The notes under the pieces are model-generated. The model had not been told where the DNA came from, searched no databases, and saw nothing but the letters and a program-made list of their open reading frames with translations. Shown here one piece after another: positions 8,963 to 16,784 of a stretch of DNA of 64,000 nucleotides (the first letter of the stretch is position 1; each line of letters opens with the position of its first letter). Origin of the DNA: Morganella sibonii (GTDB lineage: Bacteria; Pseudomonadota; Gammaproteobacteria; Enterobacterales; Enterobacteriaceae); NCBI RefSeq assembly GCF_040560245.1, contig NZ_JAKMWP010000001.1; one strand, written 5' to 3'. The position numbers and the translations under genes were made by a program.

Positions 8963-9816
8963 AAAACGCAAATGTGGCACTATTGCAGCTGTGCAGCGGC
9001 ACAAATATCAAACACAATTTGGCGCAAATCGAACAACAGATCAAACAACTGCCTGATAATATCAAGCTGGTGATGACACCGGAAAACGCGCTGATTTTTG
9101 CATCTGGCAACACCTATCAGAAGTATGCGGAAGTGCAGGGCGAAGGCCCGCTGCAATCAGCGGTGGCTGATATGGCACGTCGTTACGGCGTGTGGATTCT
9201 GGTCGGCTCTATGCCGATGATCAGCCGCGAAGACCCGGCGCGCATCACCAGCAGCAGCCTGCTGTTTGATGATAAAGGGGAAATCAAAGCCCGTTATGAC
9301 AAAATTCACATGTTTGACGTGAATATTGATGATGAGCAGGGTTCATACAATGAATCGAAAATCTTCCAGCGCGGCGAGCATATCACCGTGGTTGATACCC
9401 CGGTGGGGCGTCTCGGTATGACCATCTGTTATGATCTGCGTTTCCCGGGCCTGTTCCAGGCACTGCGTGAGCAGGGCGCGGAGATTATCTCTGTTCCGGC
9501 GGCCTTTACCCGGCTGACCGGCAAATCCCACTGGGAGCCGCTGCTGCGCGCCCGTGCGATTGAAAACCAGTGCATCATCCTTGCTCCGGCACAGGTCGGC
9601 GTGCACGGCACCCGCCGCACATGGGGACACACTATGGCGGTTGACGGCTGGGGCAAAGTGATGAAGAAAAATACGGATGCGGTGGCCGCCATCGGCGTTG
9701 ATATCCGTCCGGACAGCTTAACCTCAATGCGTGAGCAGATCCGCGTGGTGAAACATAACCGTTTCCGCCCGCAACTGACCTCACTGATTGAGAAAAACAC
9801 TACAGGTAAAGAGTAA
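8959..9816 (+). CDS. Carbon-nitrogen hydrolase, Nit1-like amidase
   Basis: This is a nitrilase-superfamily amidase, probably cytosolic. The complete catalytic set is visible: E42 (in TPENAL), K115 (in YDKIHMFDV) and C157 (in ICYDLRFP). The CYDLRFP block and the RARAIENQC segment place it in the Nit1/NitA branch, which repairs deaminated glutathione. Its substrate cannot be proved from sequence. The 285-residue protein overlaps yhdP by four bases and sits two bases before tldD, so it is part of the same operon. E. coli K-12 has no such gene here; its relative YbeM is elsewhere. Confidence 0.88.
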   Translation: MKNANVALLQLCSGTNIKHNLAQIEQQIKQLPDNIKLVMTPENALIFASGNTYQKYAEVQGEGPLQSAVADMARRYGVWILVGSMPMISREDPARITSSSLLFDDKGEIKARYDKIHMFDVNIDDEQGSYNESKIFQRGEHITVVDTPVGRLGMTICYDLRFPGLFQALREQGAEIISVPAAFTRLTGKSHWEPLLRARAIENQCIILAPAQVGVHGTRRTWGHTMAVDGWGKVMKKNTDAVAAIGVDIRPDSLTSMREQIRVVKHNRFRPQLTSLIEKNTTGKE

Positions 9817-9818
9817 TT

Positions 9819-11264
9819 ATGAGTTTTTCAACTGTCAGCAATCATCTGCTGACCGCCCATGATCTTGATGAACAGGATCTCTTTTCTGTCCTCACACAGT
9901 TAGCGGATCGCCATATTGATTATGGCGATCTGTACTTCCAGAGCAGTTTTCATGAAGCCTGGGTGCTGGAAGATAAAATTATCAAAAACGGCTCTTACAA
10001 TATCGATCAGGGTGTCGGTATCCGTGCGGTCAGCGGTGAGAAAACCGGTTTTGCTTACGCGGATCAGATAAGCCTGACCGCATTACAGCAGAGCGCATCT
10101 GCGGCGCGCAGTATTGTGCGTGAGCAGGGTAACGGACAGGTACAGAGCCTTCATCGTGTTAATAACACGGCGCTGTATGCCGCACTCGATCCGCTGCGTG
10201 CAATGCCGCGTGAGGAAAAAATTGCGCTGCTGCATCGTCTTGACCGTGTGGCACGGGCTGAAGATCCGCGTGTGCAGGAAGTAAATGCCAGCCTGACCGG
10301 TGTGTATGAAGAAGTCCTGGTTGCCGCCACTGACGGCACGCTGGCGACGGATATCCGCCCGCTGGTGCGTCTGTCTGTCAGTGTGCTGGTGGAAGAGGAC
10401 GGCAAACGTGAACACGGCGGCAGCGGCGGCGGCGGTCGTTTCGGCTATGAATATTTCCTGGGTACAGAAGACGGTGAGATCCGCGCTGACCATTTCGCCC
10501 GTGAAGCGGTGCGCATGGCGCTGGTGAATCTCTCTGCCGTTGCGGCACCGGCCGGTTCAATGCCGGTTGTGCTGGGTGCGGGCTGGCCGGGCGTGTTGCT
10601 GCATGAAGCGGTCGGGCATGGCCTGGAAGGAGATTTCAACCGTCGTGGTGCATCTGTCTTCAGCGGAAAAATCGGTCAGCAGGTTACATCATCACTCTGT
10701 ACCATTGTTGATGACGGTACTATCGGCGATCGCCGCGGTTCACTGGCGATTGATGACGAAGGCGTGCCGGGGCAATATAACGTCCTGATCGAGAACGGTA
10801 TTCTGAAAGGTTATATGCAGGATAAACTCAATGCCCGTCTGATGGGGGTTGACCCGACCGGTAACGGCCGCCGTGAATCGTATGCCCATCTGCCGATGCC
10901 GCGCATGACCAACACCTATATGCTGGCGGGGAAATCATCGCCGGAAGAGATTATCGCCAGTGTGAAAAACGGCCTGTATGCCCCGAATTTCGGCGGCGGT
11001 CAGGTGGATATCACCTCCGGTAAGTTTGTGTTCTCGACATCAGAAGCCTATCTCATTGAAAACGGTAAGATTACCAAACCGGTAAAAGGCGCCACGCTGA
11101 TTGGCTCCGGTATTGAAGCCATGCAGCAGGTGTCGATGGTCGGTAATGACCTGAAACTGGATAAAGGCGTCGGTGTGTGCGGTAAAGAAGGCCAGAGCGT
11201 GCCGGTGGGTGTCGGTCAGCCGACCCTGAAACTGGACAGCATTACAGTCGGCGGAACGGCCTGA
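9819..11264 (+). CDS. tldD: Metalloprotease TldD
   Basis: TldD is the zinc-binding half of the TldD/TldE heterodimeric protease that trims unfolded peptides, matures microcin B17 and degrades the CcdA antitoxin in E. coli. The 481-residue product has the HEAVGH metal motif with H262, E263 and H267 followed by GLEGD. The partner gene pmbA lies about 1.5 kb downstream, which differs from E. coli, where the two are far apart. The stop overlaps the start of the following RNase gene by one base. Confidence 0.97.
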   Translation: MSFSTVSNHLLTAHDLDEQDLFSVLTQLADRHIDYGDLYFQSSFHEAWVLEDKIIKNGSYNIDQGVGIRAVSGEKTGFAYADQISLTALQQSASAARSIVREQGNGQVQSLHRVNNTALYAALDPLRAMPREEKIALLHRLDRVARAEDPRVQEVNASLTGVYEEVLVAATDGTLATDIRPLVRLSVSVLVEEDGKREHGGSGGGGRFGYEYFLGTEDGEIRADHFAREAVRMALVNLSAVAAPAGSMPVVLGAGWPGVLLHEAVGHGLEGDFNRRGASVFSGKIGQQVTSSLCTIVDDGTIGDRRGSLAIDDEGVPGQYNVLIENGILKGYMQDKLNARLMGVDPTGNGRRESYAHLPMPRMTNTYMLAGKSSPEEIIASVKNGLYAPNFGGGQVDITSGKFVFSTSEAYLIENGKITKPVKGATLIGSGIEAMQQVSMVGNDLKLDKGVGVCGKEGQSVPVGVGQPTLKLDSITVGGTA

Positions 11265-11731
11265 TGATGCAGAAATACGGCACACTGGTGATCGTTCTGA
11301 TTGTGGCGGTCTCCGCCTGGCTGGCAGGGTTGCCGGGGAAGTTTATCGAAACCCGTCCGTCAGAGCCGGTGCCGCAGCAGACAGAACAGCCGCAGAGCAT
11401 TGATGCGCTGACAGCACAGTCACGGGTGGTCAGCTACGTGCAGCAGCACCAGCGCCTGCCGGATTACTATGTGACGAAAAAAGCCGCCCGTAATGCGGGC
11501 TGGCAGCCGTCAAAAGGTAACCTCTGTGATGTGATGCCGGGTAAGGCTATCGGCGGTGATCGTTTCGGCAACCGGGAAAAAAGGCTGCCTGATGCACCGT
11601 CGCGTCAGTGGTTTGAAGCGGATATCAACTATAACTGCGGTCACCGCGGCAGTGATCGTCTGCTTTACTCCGCGGACGGACTGATTTATGTCACCACCGA
11701 TCATTACCGTTCATTTCAGCAGGTAAATTAA
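11264..11731 (+). CDS. Barnase-family guanyl-preferring ribonuclease, exported
   Basis: The 155-residue protein has a hydrophobic N-terminal segment at about 6-24 (signal peptide or anchor), a short linker, then a barnase/binase-type RNase domain from about residue 46. It aligns with Bacillus barnase without gaps at a fixed offset of 45. All active-site residues are present: K72 (barnase K27), R104 (R59), E118 (E73), R128 (R83), R132 (R87) and H147 (H102). Two cysteines, C88 and C125, have no counterpart in barnase. The start overlaps the tldD stop (TGATG); a second ATG is at 11267. Three bases separate it from the inhibitor gene. The domain call is firm; the target is unknown. Confidence 0.93.
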   Translation: MMQKYGTLVIVLIVAVSAWLAGLPGKFIETRPSEPVPQQTEQPQSIDALTAQSRVVSYVQQHQRLPDYYVTKKAARNAGWQPSKGNLCDVMPGKAIGGDRFGNREKRLPDAPSRQWFEADINYNCGHRGSDRLLYSADGLIYVTTDHYRSFQQVN

Positions 11732-11734
11732 CCC

Positions 11735-12031
11735 ATGACACCCGAAATCAGCATTGTGCATTTTGATTTCCGCACCATCCGGACAACGGACGATTTTTAT
11801 CAGCAATTCAGTGATAAATTTCAGCTGACCTGCTTCGGCCGTAATACGGATGCGTTATGGGATATGCTGACAGGCGGGATTGATCTGCCGGTGATACTGG
11901 CGTTTGAACATATTACCGCACGGCAGCGGCGGCTGTTTTCAGCCATTATCAGTACCTGCCGGGATGCGGAGGAAGAGTGGCCGGGGGATATTCAGCTGGT
12001 GCTGGCCCCCCTGACCATGACGGCGGATTAA
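11735..12031 (+). CDS. Barstar-family ribonuclease inhibitor
   Basis: The 98-residue protein has no signal peptide and should act in the cytoplasm to block RNase that folds before export. It resembles barstar over its whole length, with the hallmark block NTDALWDMLTG. D39 and D43 equal barstar D35 and D39, the residues that enter the barnase active site, and E80 lies where barstar has E76. Barstar Y29 and W44 are replaced by Cys and Gly, so the interface differs. E. coli keeps an orphan relative, YhcO, in the tldD neighbourhood. It ends in a four-base convergent overlap with darP. Confidence 0.9.
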   Translation: MTPEISIVHFDFRTIRTTDDFYQQFSDKFQLTCFGRNTDALWDMLTGGIDLPVILAFEHITARQRRLFSAIISTCRDAEEEWPGDIQLVLAPLTMTAD

Positions 12032-12576
12032 GCGCTTTCTGCCAGTTCTTTCAGATACTGGAACAGCTGACGGTAAGCTTTTGGTGGTTTATTGCCTTCG
12101 CGCTCTTTTTTCGCATTGCGGATAAGTGTGCGCAGCTGCTGGCGATCAAGGTGCGGGAACAGTGCAACCGCTTCTTCCGCTACCGCGTCATCGCCGGTAA
12201 CAAGGCGTTCGCGCAGATCTTCGAGTTTATGCAGCAGGACAACCTGCTGATTATGGCGGTTTTTCAGTTTGTCGAGTGCCGTGGTAATCGGCTCCGGGTC
12301 ACGGGCCCGCAGCATTTTACCGATGAGCTGTAACTGACGGCGCAGGCCTTCACGCTTGATTTTTTGTGCAAGCAGGATGGCGTCGAGCAGCTGTTCATCC
12401 AGCGGAATACGTTCCAGCTGGGTCTTGCTCAGTGCAACCAGTTCAGCGCCGAGTTTTTTCAGGGCTTCCGCATCGCGTTTGATTTCGCTTTTGCTGACCC
12501 AGATTATCTCGTCATCCTCTTCCTCCTGAGGAAGTGCATCGGGTTCTTCAAACCAGTCTTCAGGCTGCTTTGCCAT
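12028..12576 (-). CDS. darP: Ribosome biogenesis factor DarP (YjgA)
   Basis: DarP (formerly YjgA) is a DUF615 protein that associates with late 50S subunit precursors and aids peptidyl-transferase centre maturation. The 182-residue product is highly charged and helical, with an acidic start (EEPDALPQEEEDDEIIWVSKSEIKRD) and the conserved core around LRRQLQLIGKMLR and a basic end (KPPKAYRQLFQYLKEL). AGGAAA lies 8-13 bases before the ATG. It diverges from pmbA as in E. coli, and its 5' leader contains a 10-bp inverted repeat. Confidence 0.95.
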   Translation of the reverse strand: MAKQPEDWFEEPDALPQEEEDDEIIWVSKSEIKRDAEALKKLGAELVALSKTQLERIPLDEQLLDAILLAQKIKREGLRRQLQLIGKMLRARDPEPITTALDKLKNRHNQQVVLLHKLEDLRERLVTGDDAVAEEAVALFPHLDRQQLRTLIRNAKKEREGNKPPKAYRQLFQYLKELAESA

Positions 12577-12595
12577 AATAGTATTTCCTGTGGCG

Positions 12596-12633
12596 AAACA
12601 CAGAGCGGCGGGTGCCGGATGATCTCTGTGTTT
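12596..12633. promoter_or_regulatory. Inverted repeat between darP and pmbA
   Basis: AAACACAGAG at 12596-12605 and CTCTGTGTTT at 12624-12633 form a perfect 10-bp inverted repeat with an 18-base spacer, starting 20 bases upstream of the darP ATG. It could be an RNA hairpin in the darP leader or a two-half-site operator. The remaining divergent space to pmbA must hold both promoters. Confidence 0.45.
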
Positions 12634-12748
12634 GTGAGTGTTAACATTTGATTATTGCGTATTGTAACCGGGGAAAAGGCCGGATAACACCTATTCAGCT
12701 GTCTGATTAGCTGACGGCCCCTTAATTTATTGAATTGGAACCTGATTG

Positions 12749-14089
12749 ATGAATATCACTTCTCAGATTATGGCGCAGCGTACGCGCCTGGAACAAGCGG
12801 TTTCGCAGGCACTGAGTATTGCACAGAAAGGGTGTGACAGCGCCGAAGTTGCTGTCAGCCGGACCACCGGGATGAGTGTGAGCACCCGGATGGGTGAGGT
12901 GGAGAACGTTGAGTTTAACAGTGACGGCGCGCTGGGGATCACGGTGTATCATAACCAGCGCAAAGGCAGCGCATCTTCCACCGATTTAAGCGACGAGGCG
13001 ATTGCCCGTACCGTACAGGCCGCGATCGACATTGCGAAATATACATCTGAAGATCCGTGTTCCGGCCCGGCAGATCGCGATTTGCTGGCCTTTGAGGCAC
13101 CGGATCTGCAACTGTTTTATCCGTCTGAAGTGAGCGCAGACCAGGCGATTGACTATGCGGCCAATGCGGAAAAAGCCGCACTGAGCGCTGATCCGCGTAT
13201 CACCAATACGGAAGGCGGCAGCTTTAACAGCCATTACGGCATCCGTGTCTTCGGTAACACGCTCGGTATGCTGCAAAGCTACTGCAGCAGCCGTCACTCG
13301 ATGTCCGCCTGTGTGATCGCGGAAGAAAACGGCGATATGGAGCGTGACTACGCGTATACCATCGCACGTAAGCTGGATGACCTGAAATCTGCACAGTGGG
13401 TGGGTGAAGAGTGTGCCCGCCGGACATTGTCCCGCCTCGCACCGCGAAAACTGGCGACACAGAAAGCGCCGGTAATTTTTGCGCCGGAAGTGGCAACCGG
13501 TTTGTTCGGGCATCTGGTCGGCGCGATCAGCGGCACGTCCGTATACCGCAAATCCACTTTCCTGCTCGACAGCCTCGGCAAACAGATCCTGCCGGACTGG
13601 CTGACTATCCGCGAACTGCCGCATGTGATCGGCGGCCTGGCCTCGACGCCGTTTGACAGTGAGGGCGTCCGCACAGAGGATCGCCTGATTATCGAAAATG
13701 GTGTCCTGAATAACTGGCTGATGACCACCTATGCCGCCCGCAAACTGGGGCTGAAAAGCACCGGTCACGCAGGCGGTATTCACAACTGGCACATTGCCGG
13801 TCAGGGACTGGGTTTTGACGACATGCTCAGAGAGATGGGCACCGGTCTGGTGGTTACAGAACTGATGGGACAGGGTGTCAGCGGTATTACCGGCGATTAC
13901 TCACGCGGCGCTTCCGGTTTCTGGGTGGAAAACGGCGAGATTCAGTATCCGGTCAGTGAAATCACGATTGCCGGCAACCTGAAAGACATGTGGGCCAATA
14001 TAATCGCCACCGGCGACGATATTGAAACCCGCAGCAATATTCAGTGCGGCTCTGTCTGGCTGCCGGAAATGAGTATTGCGGGGCAGTAA
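12749..14089 (+). CDS. pmbA: Metalloprotease subunit PmbA (TldE)
   Basis: PmbA/TldE is the non-metal-binding partner of TldD in the heterodimeric peptide-degrading protease. The 446-residue product matches E. coli PmbA along its length, with shared blocks such as VENVEFNSDGALGITVYH, GHLVGAISG and GLKSTGHAGGIHNW, and it lacks the HExxxH motif as expected. ATG 12749 is preferred to the in-frame TTG at 12746. TldD is encoded upstream on the same strand, so both subunits may be co-regulated here. Confidence 0.97.
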   Translation: MNITSQIMAQRTRLEQAVSQALSIAQKGCDSAEVAVSRTTGMSVSTRMGEVENVEFNSDGALGITVYHNQRKGSASSTDLSDEAIARTVQAAIDIAKYTSEDPCSGPADRDLLAFEAPDLQLFYPSEVSADQAIDYAANAEKAALSADPRITNTEGGSFNSHYGIRVFGNTLGMLQSYCSSRHSMSACVIAEENGDMERDYAYTIARKLDDLKSAQWVGEECARRTLSRLAPRKLATQKAPVIFAPEVATGLFGHLVGAISGTSVYRKSTFLLDSLGKQILPDWLTIRELPHVIGGLASTPFDSEGVRTEDRLIIENGVLNNWLMTTYAARKLGLKSTGHAGGIHNWHIAGQGLGFDDMLREMGTGLVVTELMGQGVSGITGDYSRGASGFWVENGEIQYPVSEITIAGNLKDMWANIIATGDDIETRSNIQCGSVWLPEMSIAGQ

Positions 14090-14104
14090 TCGTTTTGCTG
14101 CATG

Positions 14105-14136
14105 AAAAACCCTGACTTTTATGCCGGGGTTTTTTT
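14105..14136 (+). terminator. Rho-independent terminator after pmbA
   Basis: AAAAACCC at 14105-14112 pairs with GGGGTTTTT starting at 14126, and the T-run continues to 14136. It lies 15 bases after the pmbA stop on the plus strand. Confidence 0.8.
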
Positions 14137-14157
14137 ATGCCGGAAAGAAACACAGTA

Positions 14158-14286
14158 CTACATCATCAGCATTATCAGGCCCTTTGTGAGCATAAATAAC
14201 TGATTTTCGAAATTAAGCACCATCGGCAGCGGGGAGTCAGTTAACGGGGAAAAGGCAAGAATGTGCAGCAGACTGAATGTTGACAT
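14158..14286 (-). CDS. Possible 42-residue small protein, unrecognised
   Basis: A short open frame on the minus strand begins at ATG 14286 (MSTFSLLHILAFSPL) and ends in methionine- and leucine-rich sequence (GLIMLMM). GGAG stands about seven bases before the ATG. I recognise no family. The hydrophobic start and end would suit a small membrane-associated peptide. It lies alone between the pmbA terminator and rnk, in about 300 bases otherwise without genes. Chance remains a real alternative. Confidence 0.3.
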   Translation of the reverse strand: MSTFSLLHILAFSPLTDSPLPMVLNFENQLFMLTKGLIMLMM

Positions 14287-14394
14287 AGTGGCTCCGGAAA
14301 GAGGAAAGATAAGCCATCATGCAGAAAAAGAAGGGAAAATGGAAGCTGCGCCCGCAGATTACCTGAAACGGACGCAGAGCCGGCTTAAAGCTGA

Positions 14395-14805
14395 TTAGCG
14401 GTGTAATTCACCGGCAGCTTCAGGCTGATAGATAATTTCTGATACTTTTACGCGCGTTGCTTCACCGTTCGGCAGTTCCCATGAAATCTCATCGCCGACG
14501 GAAAGCCCGAGTAACGCAGCTCCCAGCGGTGCCATCACAGACAACTGCTCTGCGCTGTCTTTCAGCGATGCCGGGTACACCAGGGTACGGATACTCTCTT
14601 TCCCGCTTGATAAATCCTCAAAGCGGATGCGGCTGTTCATCGTGACGACCGTGGCAGGCATTTCCGCCGGCGGCAGGATTTCAGCGCGATCTAACTCGTC
14701 ATTCAGGGCTTCAGCAACCGGACTGTCAGCATAAGCCGGCTGTTCCAGCAGCATATCCAGACGCTCTGCGTCCAGTTCATTAATAATTATATTGGGCTTT
14801 TTCAT
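14395..14805 (-). CDS. rnk: Regulator of nucleoside diphosphate kinase Rnk
   Basis: Rnk is a GreA/GreB-family protein that binds RNA polymerase; it has a short N-terminal coiled coil and a C-terminal FKBP-like domain but does not itself stimulate cleavage like GreA. The 136-residue product equals E. coli Rnk in length and motifs (NSRIRFED, VMAPLGAALLGLSVGDEISWELP). ATG 14805 follows GGAG by six bases; an upstream extension to 14847 matches nothing. It stands alone; in E. coli rnk is at a distant locus. Confidence 0.95.
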   Translation of the reverse strand: MKKPNIIINELDAERLDMLLEQPAYADSPVAEALNDELDRAEILPPAEMPATVVTMNSRIRFEDLSSGKESIRTLVYPASLKDSAEQLSVMAPLGAALLGLSVGDEISWELPNGEATRVKVSEIIYQPEAAGELHR

Positions 14806-14998
14806 ACCACACTCCAAATCATTTCCAATACAAAAGAACACCCCCACACCAGAAGGAGGGGGGTGCTCATTTTGATAATTAATCTGATAGTAGGCTGTTC
14901 TCCTCCGAAAGGAAAGAGATCAGGATCACGAACCGCCGGGCTGCGTGAACGAAACAGCGTATCAGTTTTCTTTAAGTAAAATATTTCGTTTAGTATAA

Positions 14999-15271
14999 CT
15001 AATCTTCATCAAAACCTGAATCAAAAAGGGAAATAATTGCCTCAATGGCGGTATTTTCATCAGGTCCTGTTGCTTCTACTTCAATAAAACTGCCCTGTTC
15101 GGAATCCAGCATCAGCATCGCAAGCACACTGTCTGCCCGGGCTTCTTCATTCTGCTTATTACGAAATACCACTGTTGACCGGAAGGTCTGGATCAGTTCA
15201 AACAGTTTCATCGCCGGCCGGGCATGCAGCCCGAGCCGGTTTTTGATTTCTACCTGACAACGGATTGTCAT
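14999..15271 (-). CDS. npr: Phosphocarrier protein NPr
   Basis: NPr (PtsO) is the HPr-like carrier of the nitrogen phosphotransferase chain. It receives phosphate from EI-Ntr (PtsP) and passes it to EIIA-Ntr (PtsN). The 90-residue product has the phosphorylated histidine H16 in the motif LGLHARPAMK, and ends in FDSGFDED as in E. coli. It starts three bases after rapZ, closing the rpoN-hpf-ptsN-rapZ-npr operon. Confidence 0.97.
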   Translation of the reverse strand: MTIRCQVEIKNRLGLHARPAMKLFELIQTFRSTVVFRNKQNEEARADSVLAMLMLDSEQGSFIEVEATGPDENTAIEAIISLFDSGFDED

Positions 15272-15274
15272 GGG

Positions 15275-16126
15275 TTATTTCCGTTTTTCCAGCGTCCGGT
15301 GACGTGACTGCACGTTTTTACCGCGTGAACGGAAGTAATCCGCCAGCTGTTCCGCCACATAGACAGAACGGTGTTTCCCGCCGGTACAGCCGATAGCGAC
15401 TGTCAGGTAGCTGCGGTTGTTGGTTTCCAGCATCGGCAGCCACAGTTCCAGATAACTGCGGGTCTGGTAAATAAAGTTATGCACTTCGGTATGACGATCA
15501 AGGAACGCGGCCACCGGCTTATCCAGACCGGTCATCGGACGCAGTTTCGGGTCCCAGTGCGGGTTCGGCAGGAAACGGACATCAAAGACATAATCCGCAT
15601 CAATAGGAATACCGTGTTTAAACCCGAAAGACTCGAATACCATGGTCAGTTCGCGTTCGCGTTTACCGAGCAGACGGGTTCTCAGCATTTCGGCCAGTTC
15701 GTGCACCGACATTTCAGAGGTATCGATGATCAGATCAGCGCGGGAACGCAGGGGTTCCAGCAGATCGCTCTCCTCATCAATGGCGCTTTCCAGTGACAGG
15801 TTCTTGCTGGAAAGGGGGTGCAGACGGCGGGTATCACTGTAACGGCGGATCAGGGTGTTGCGATCCGCATCCAGGAACAGCAGTTGCGGCGAGAAACCGG
15901 CCGGTAATCTGCTCAGGGCGTCTTCAAAGACCTCCGGGGACTCCGGCATATTCCGGACGTCAATACTCACTGCGGCAGAGATATCGCGTGTTGCCAGCGT
16001 GGCAGCAAGCTCCGGCAGAAGAGTGACCGGCAGGTTATCAACGCAGTAGAAACCCATATCTTCCAGCGCCCGCAGGGCAACAGATTTACCCGAACCAGAG
16101 CGGCCGCTGACTATCATCAGCACCAT
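15275..16126 (-). CDS. rapZ: RNase adapter protein RapZ
   Basis: RapZ binds the small RNAs GlmZ and GlmY and directs RNase E to cleave GlmZ, so setting GlmS level and amino-sugar supply for the envelope. It also senses glucosamine-6-phosphate. The 283-residue product has a Walker A loop at residues 8-15 (GRSGSGKS), a Walker B-like region, and the C-terminal conserved block IGCTGGKHRSVY. Its linkage to ptsN and npr is conserved in Enterobacterales. Confidence 0.97.
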   Translation of the reverse strand: MVLMIVSGRSGSGKSVALRALEDMGFYCVDNLPVTLLPELAATLATRDISAAVSIDVRNMPESPEVFEDALSRLPAGFSPQLLFLDADRNTLIRRYSDTRRLHPLSSKNLSLESAIDEESDLLEPLRSRADLIIDTSEMSVHELAEMLRTRLLGKRERELTMVFESFGFKHGIPIDADYVFDVRFLPNPHWDPKLRPMTGLDKPVAAFLDRHTEVHNFIYQTRSYLELWLPMLETNNRSYLTVAIGCTGGKHRSVYVAEQLADYFRSRGKNVQSRHRTLEKRK

Positions 16127-16198
16127 GAGGGGACTCCCTATCGTTTCTCTTTCAATGGCAATACGCCATTATCCGTTGTCGTCAGCCGGTTATTATCA

Positions 16199-16678
16199 TC
16201 ATTCAGTGATGATACTGTACAGCTCTTCATCGCTTTGCGCCTGACGCAACCGGCGGCAGAGCGCTTTATCAGCCAGTTTTTTGGCCACTAACGACAGTGT
16301 GTGTAAATGCGTCTGACACTGATCAGACGGAACAAATAACGCAAACAGAATATCCACATTCTGATTGTCGATCGCATCGAACGCGATAGGTTGTTCCAGA
16401 TGTAAAAATACACCGCAGGCGGTTTGCGCCTCATTTTTGTCCAGTTTTCCGTGGGGGATGGCAATCCCGCCACCGATACCGGTTGTCCCGACTTTTTCCC
16501 GTGTAAGGAGTGCCTCAAACAACGTGTTTTCCGGCAGCGCCAGCGCGGTGGCAGCCAGTTCACTGATAATCTCCAGCGCGCGCTTCTTGCTGGTACAGTG
16601 AATATTATTGCGTGTACAGCTGATACTCAGTACATCGCTCAGGGACAAATTTGCTTCGTTATTCATTTCATTGTTCAC
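16199..16678 (-). CDS. ptsN: Nitrogen PTS EIIA component PtsN
   Basis: EIIA-Ntr is the terminal phosphate acceptor of the regulatory PTS-Ntr. Its unphosphorylated form controls K+ uptake (TrkA, KdpD) and other targets. The phosphorylation site is H76 in GIAIPHGKL, with the conserved DAIDNQ and THLHTLSLVAK blocks. The start is uncertain: GTG 16678 gives 159 residues and ATG 16666 gives 155. Neither has a strong Shine-Dalgarno sequence. Confidence 0.95.
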   Translation of the reverse strand: MNNEMNNEANLSLSDVLSISCTRNNIHCTSKKRALEIISELAATALALPENTLFEALLTREKVGTTGIGGGIAIPHGKLDKNEAQTACGVFLHLEQPIAFDAIDNQNVDILFALFVPSDQCQTHLHTLSLVAKKLADKALCRRLRQAQSDEELYSIITE

Positions 16679-16689
16679 TTAGGATCAGA

Positions 16690-16718
16690 ATCCCGGCAAC
16701 CACCATGGTAACCGGGAT
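16690..16718 (-). other. Hairpin between hpf and ptsN
   Basis: ATCCCGG at 16690-16696 and CCGGGAT at 16712-16718 pair perfectly, with further partial pairing inside. It lies just upstream of the ptsN start, with no T-run on the minus strand, so I read it as an intra-operon processing or attenuation structure. Confidence 0.45.
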
Positions 16719-16784
16719 CAGAGCACTGCTTTTTCCTGAGAAAATTCAGACTGTTAATTCAGTCATGCACCCGGGTGCAGAAAA

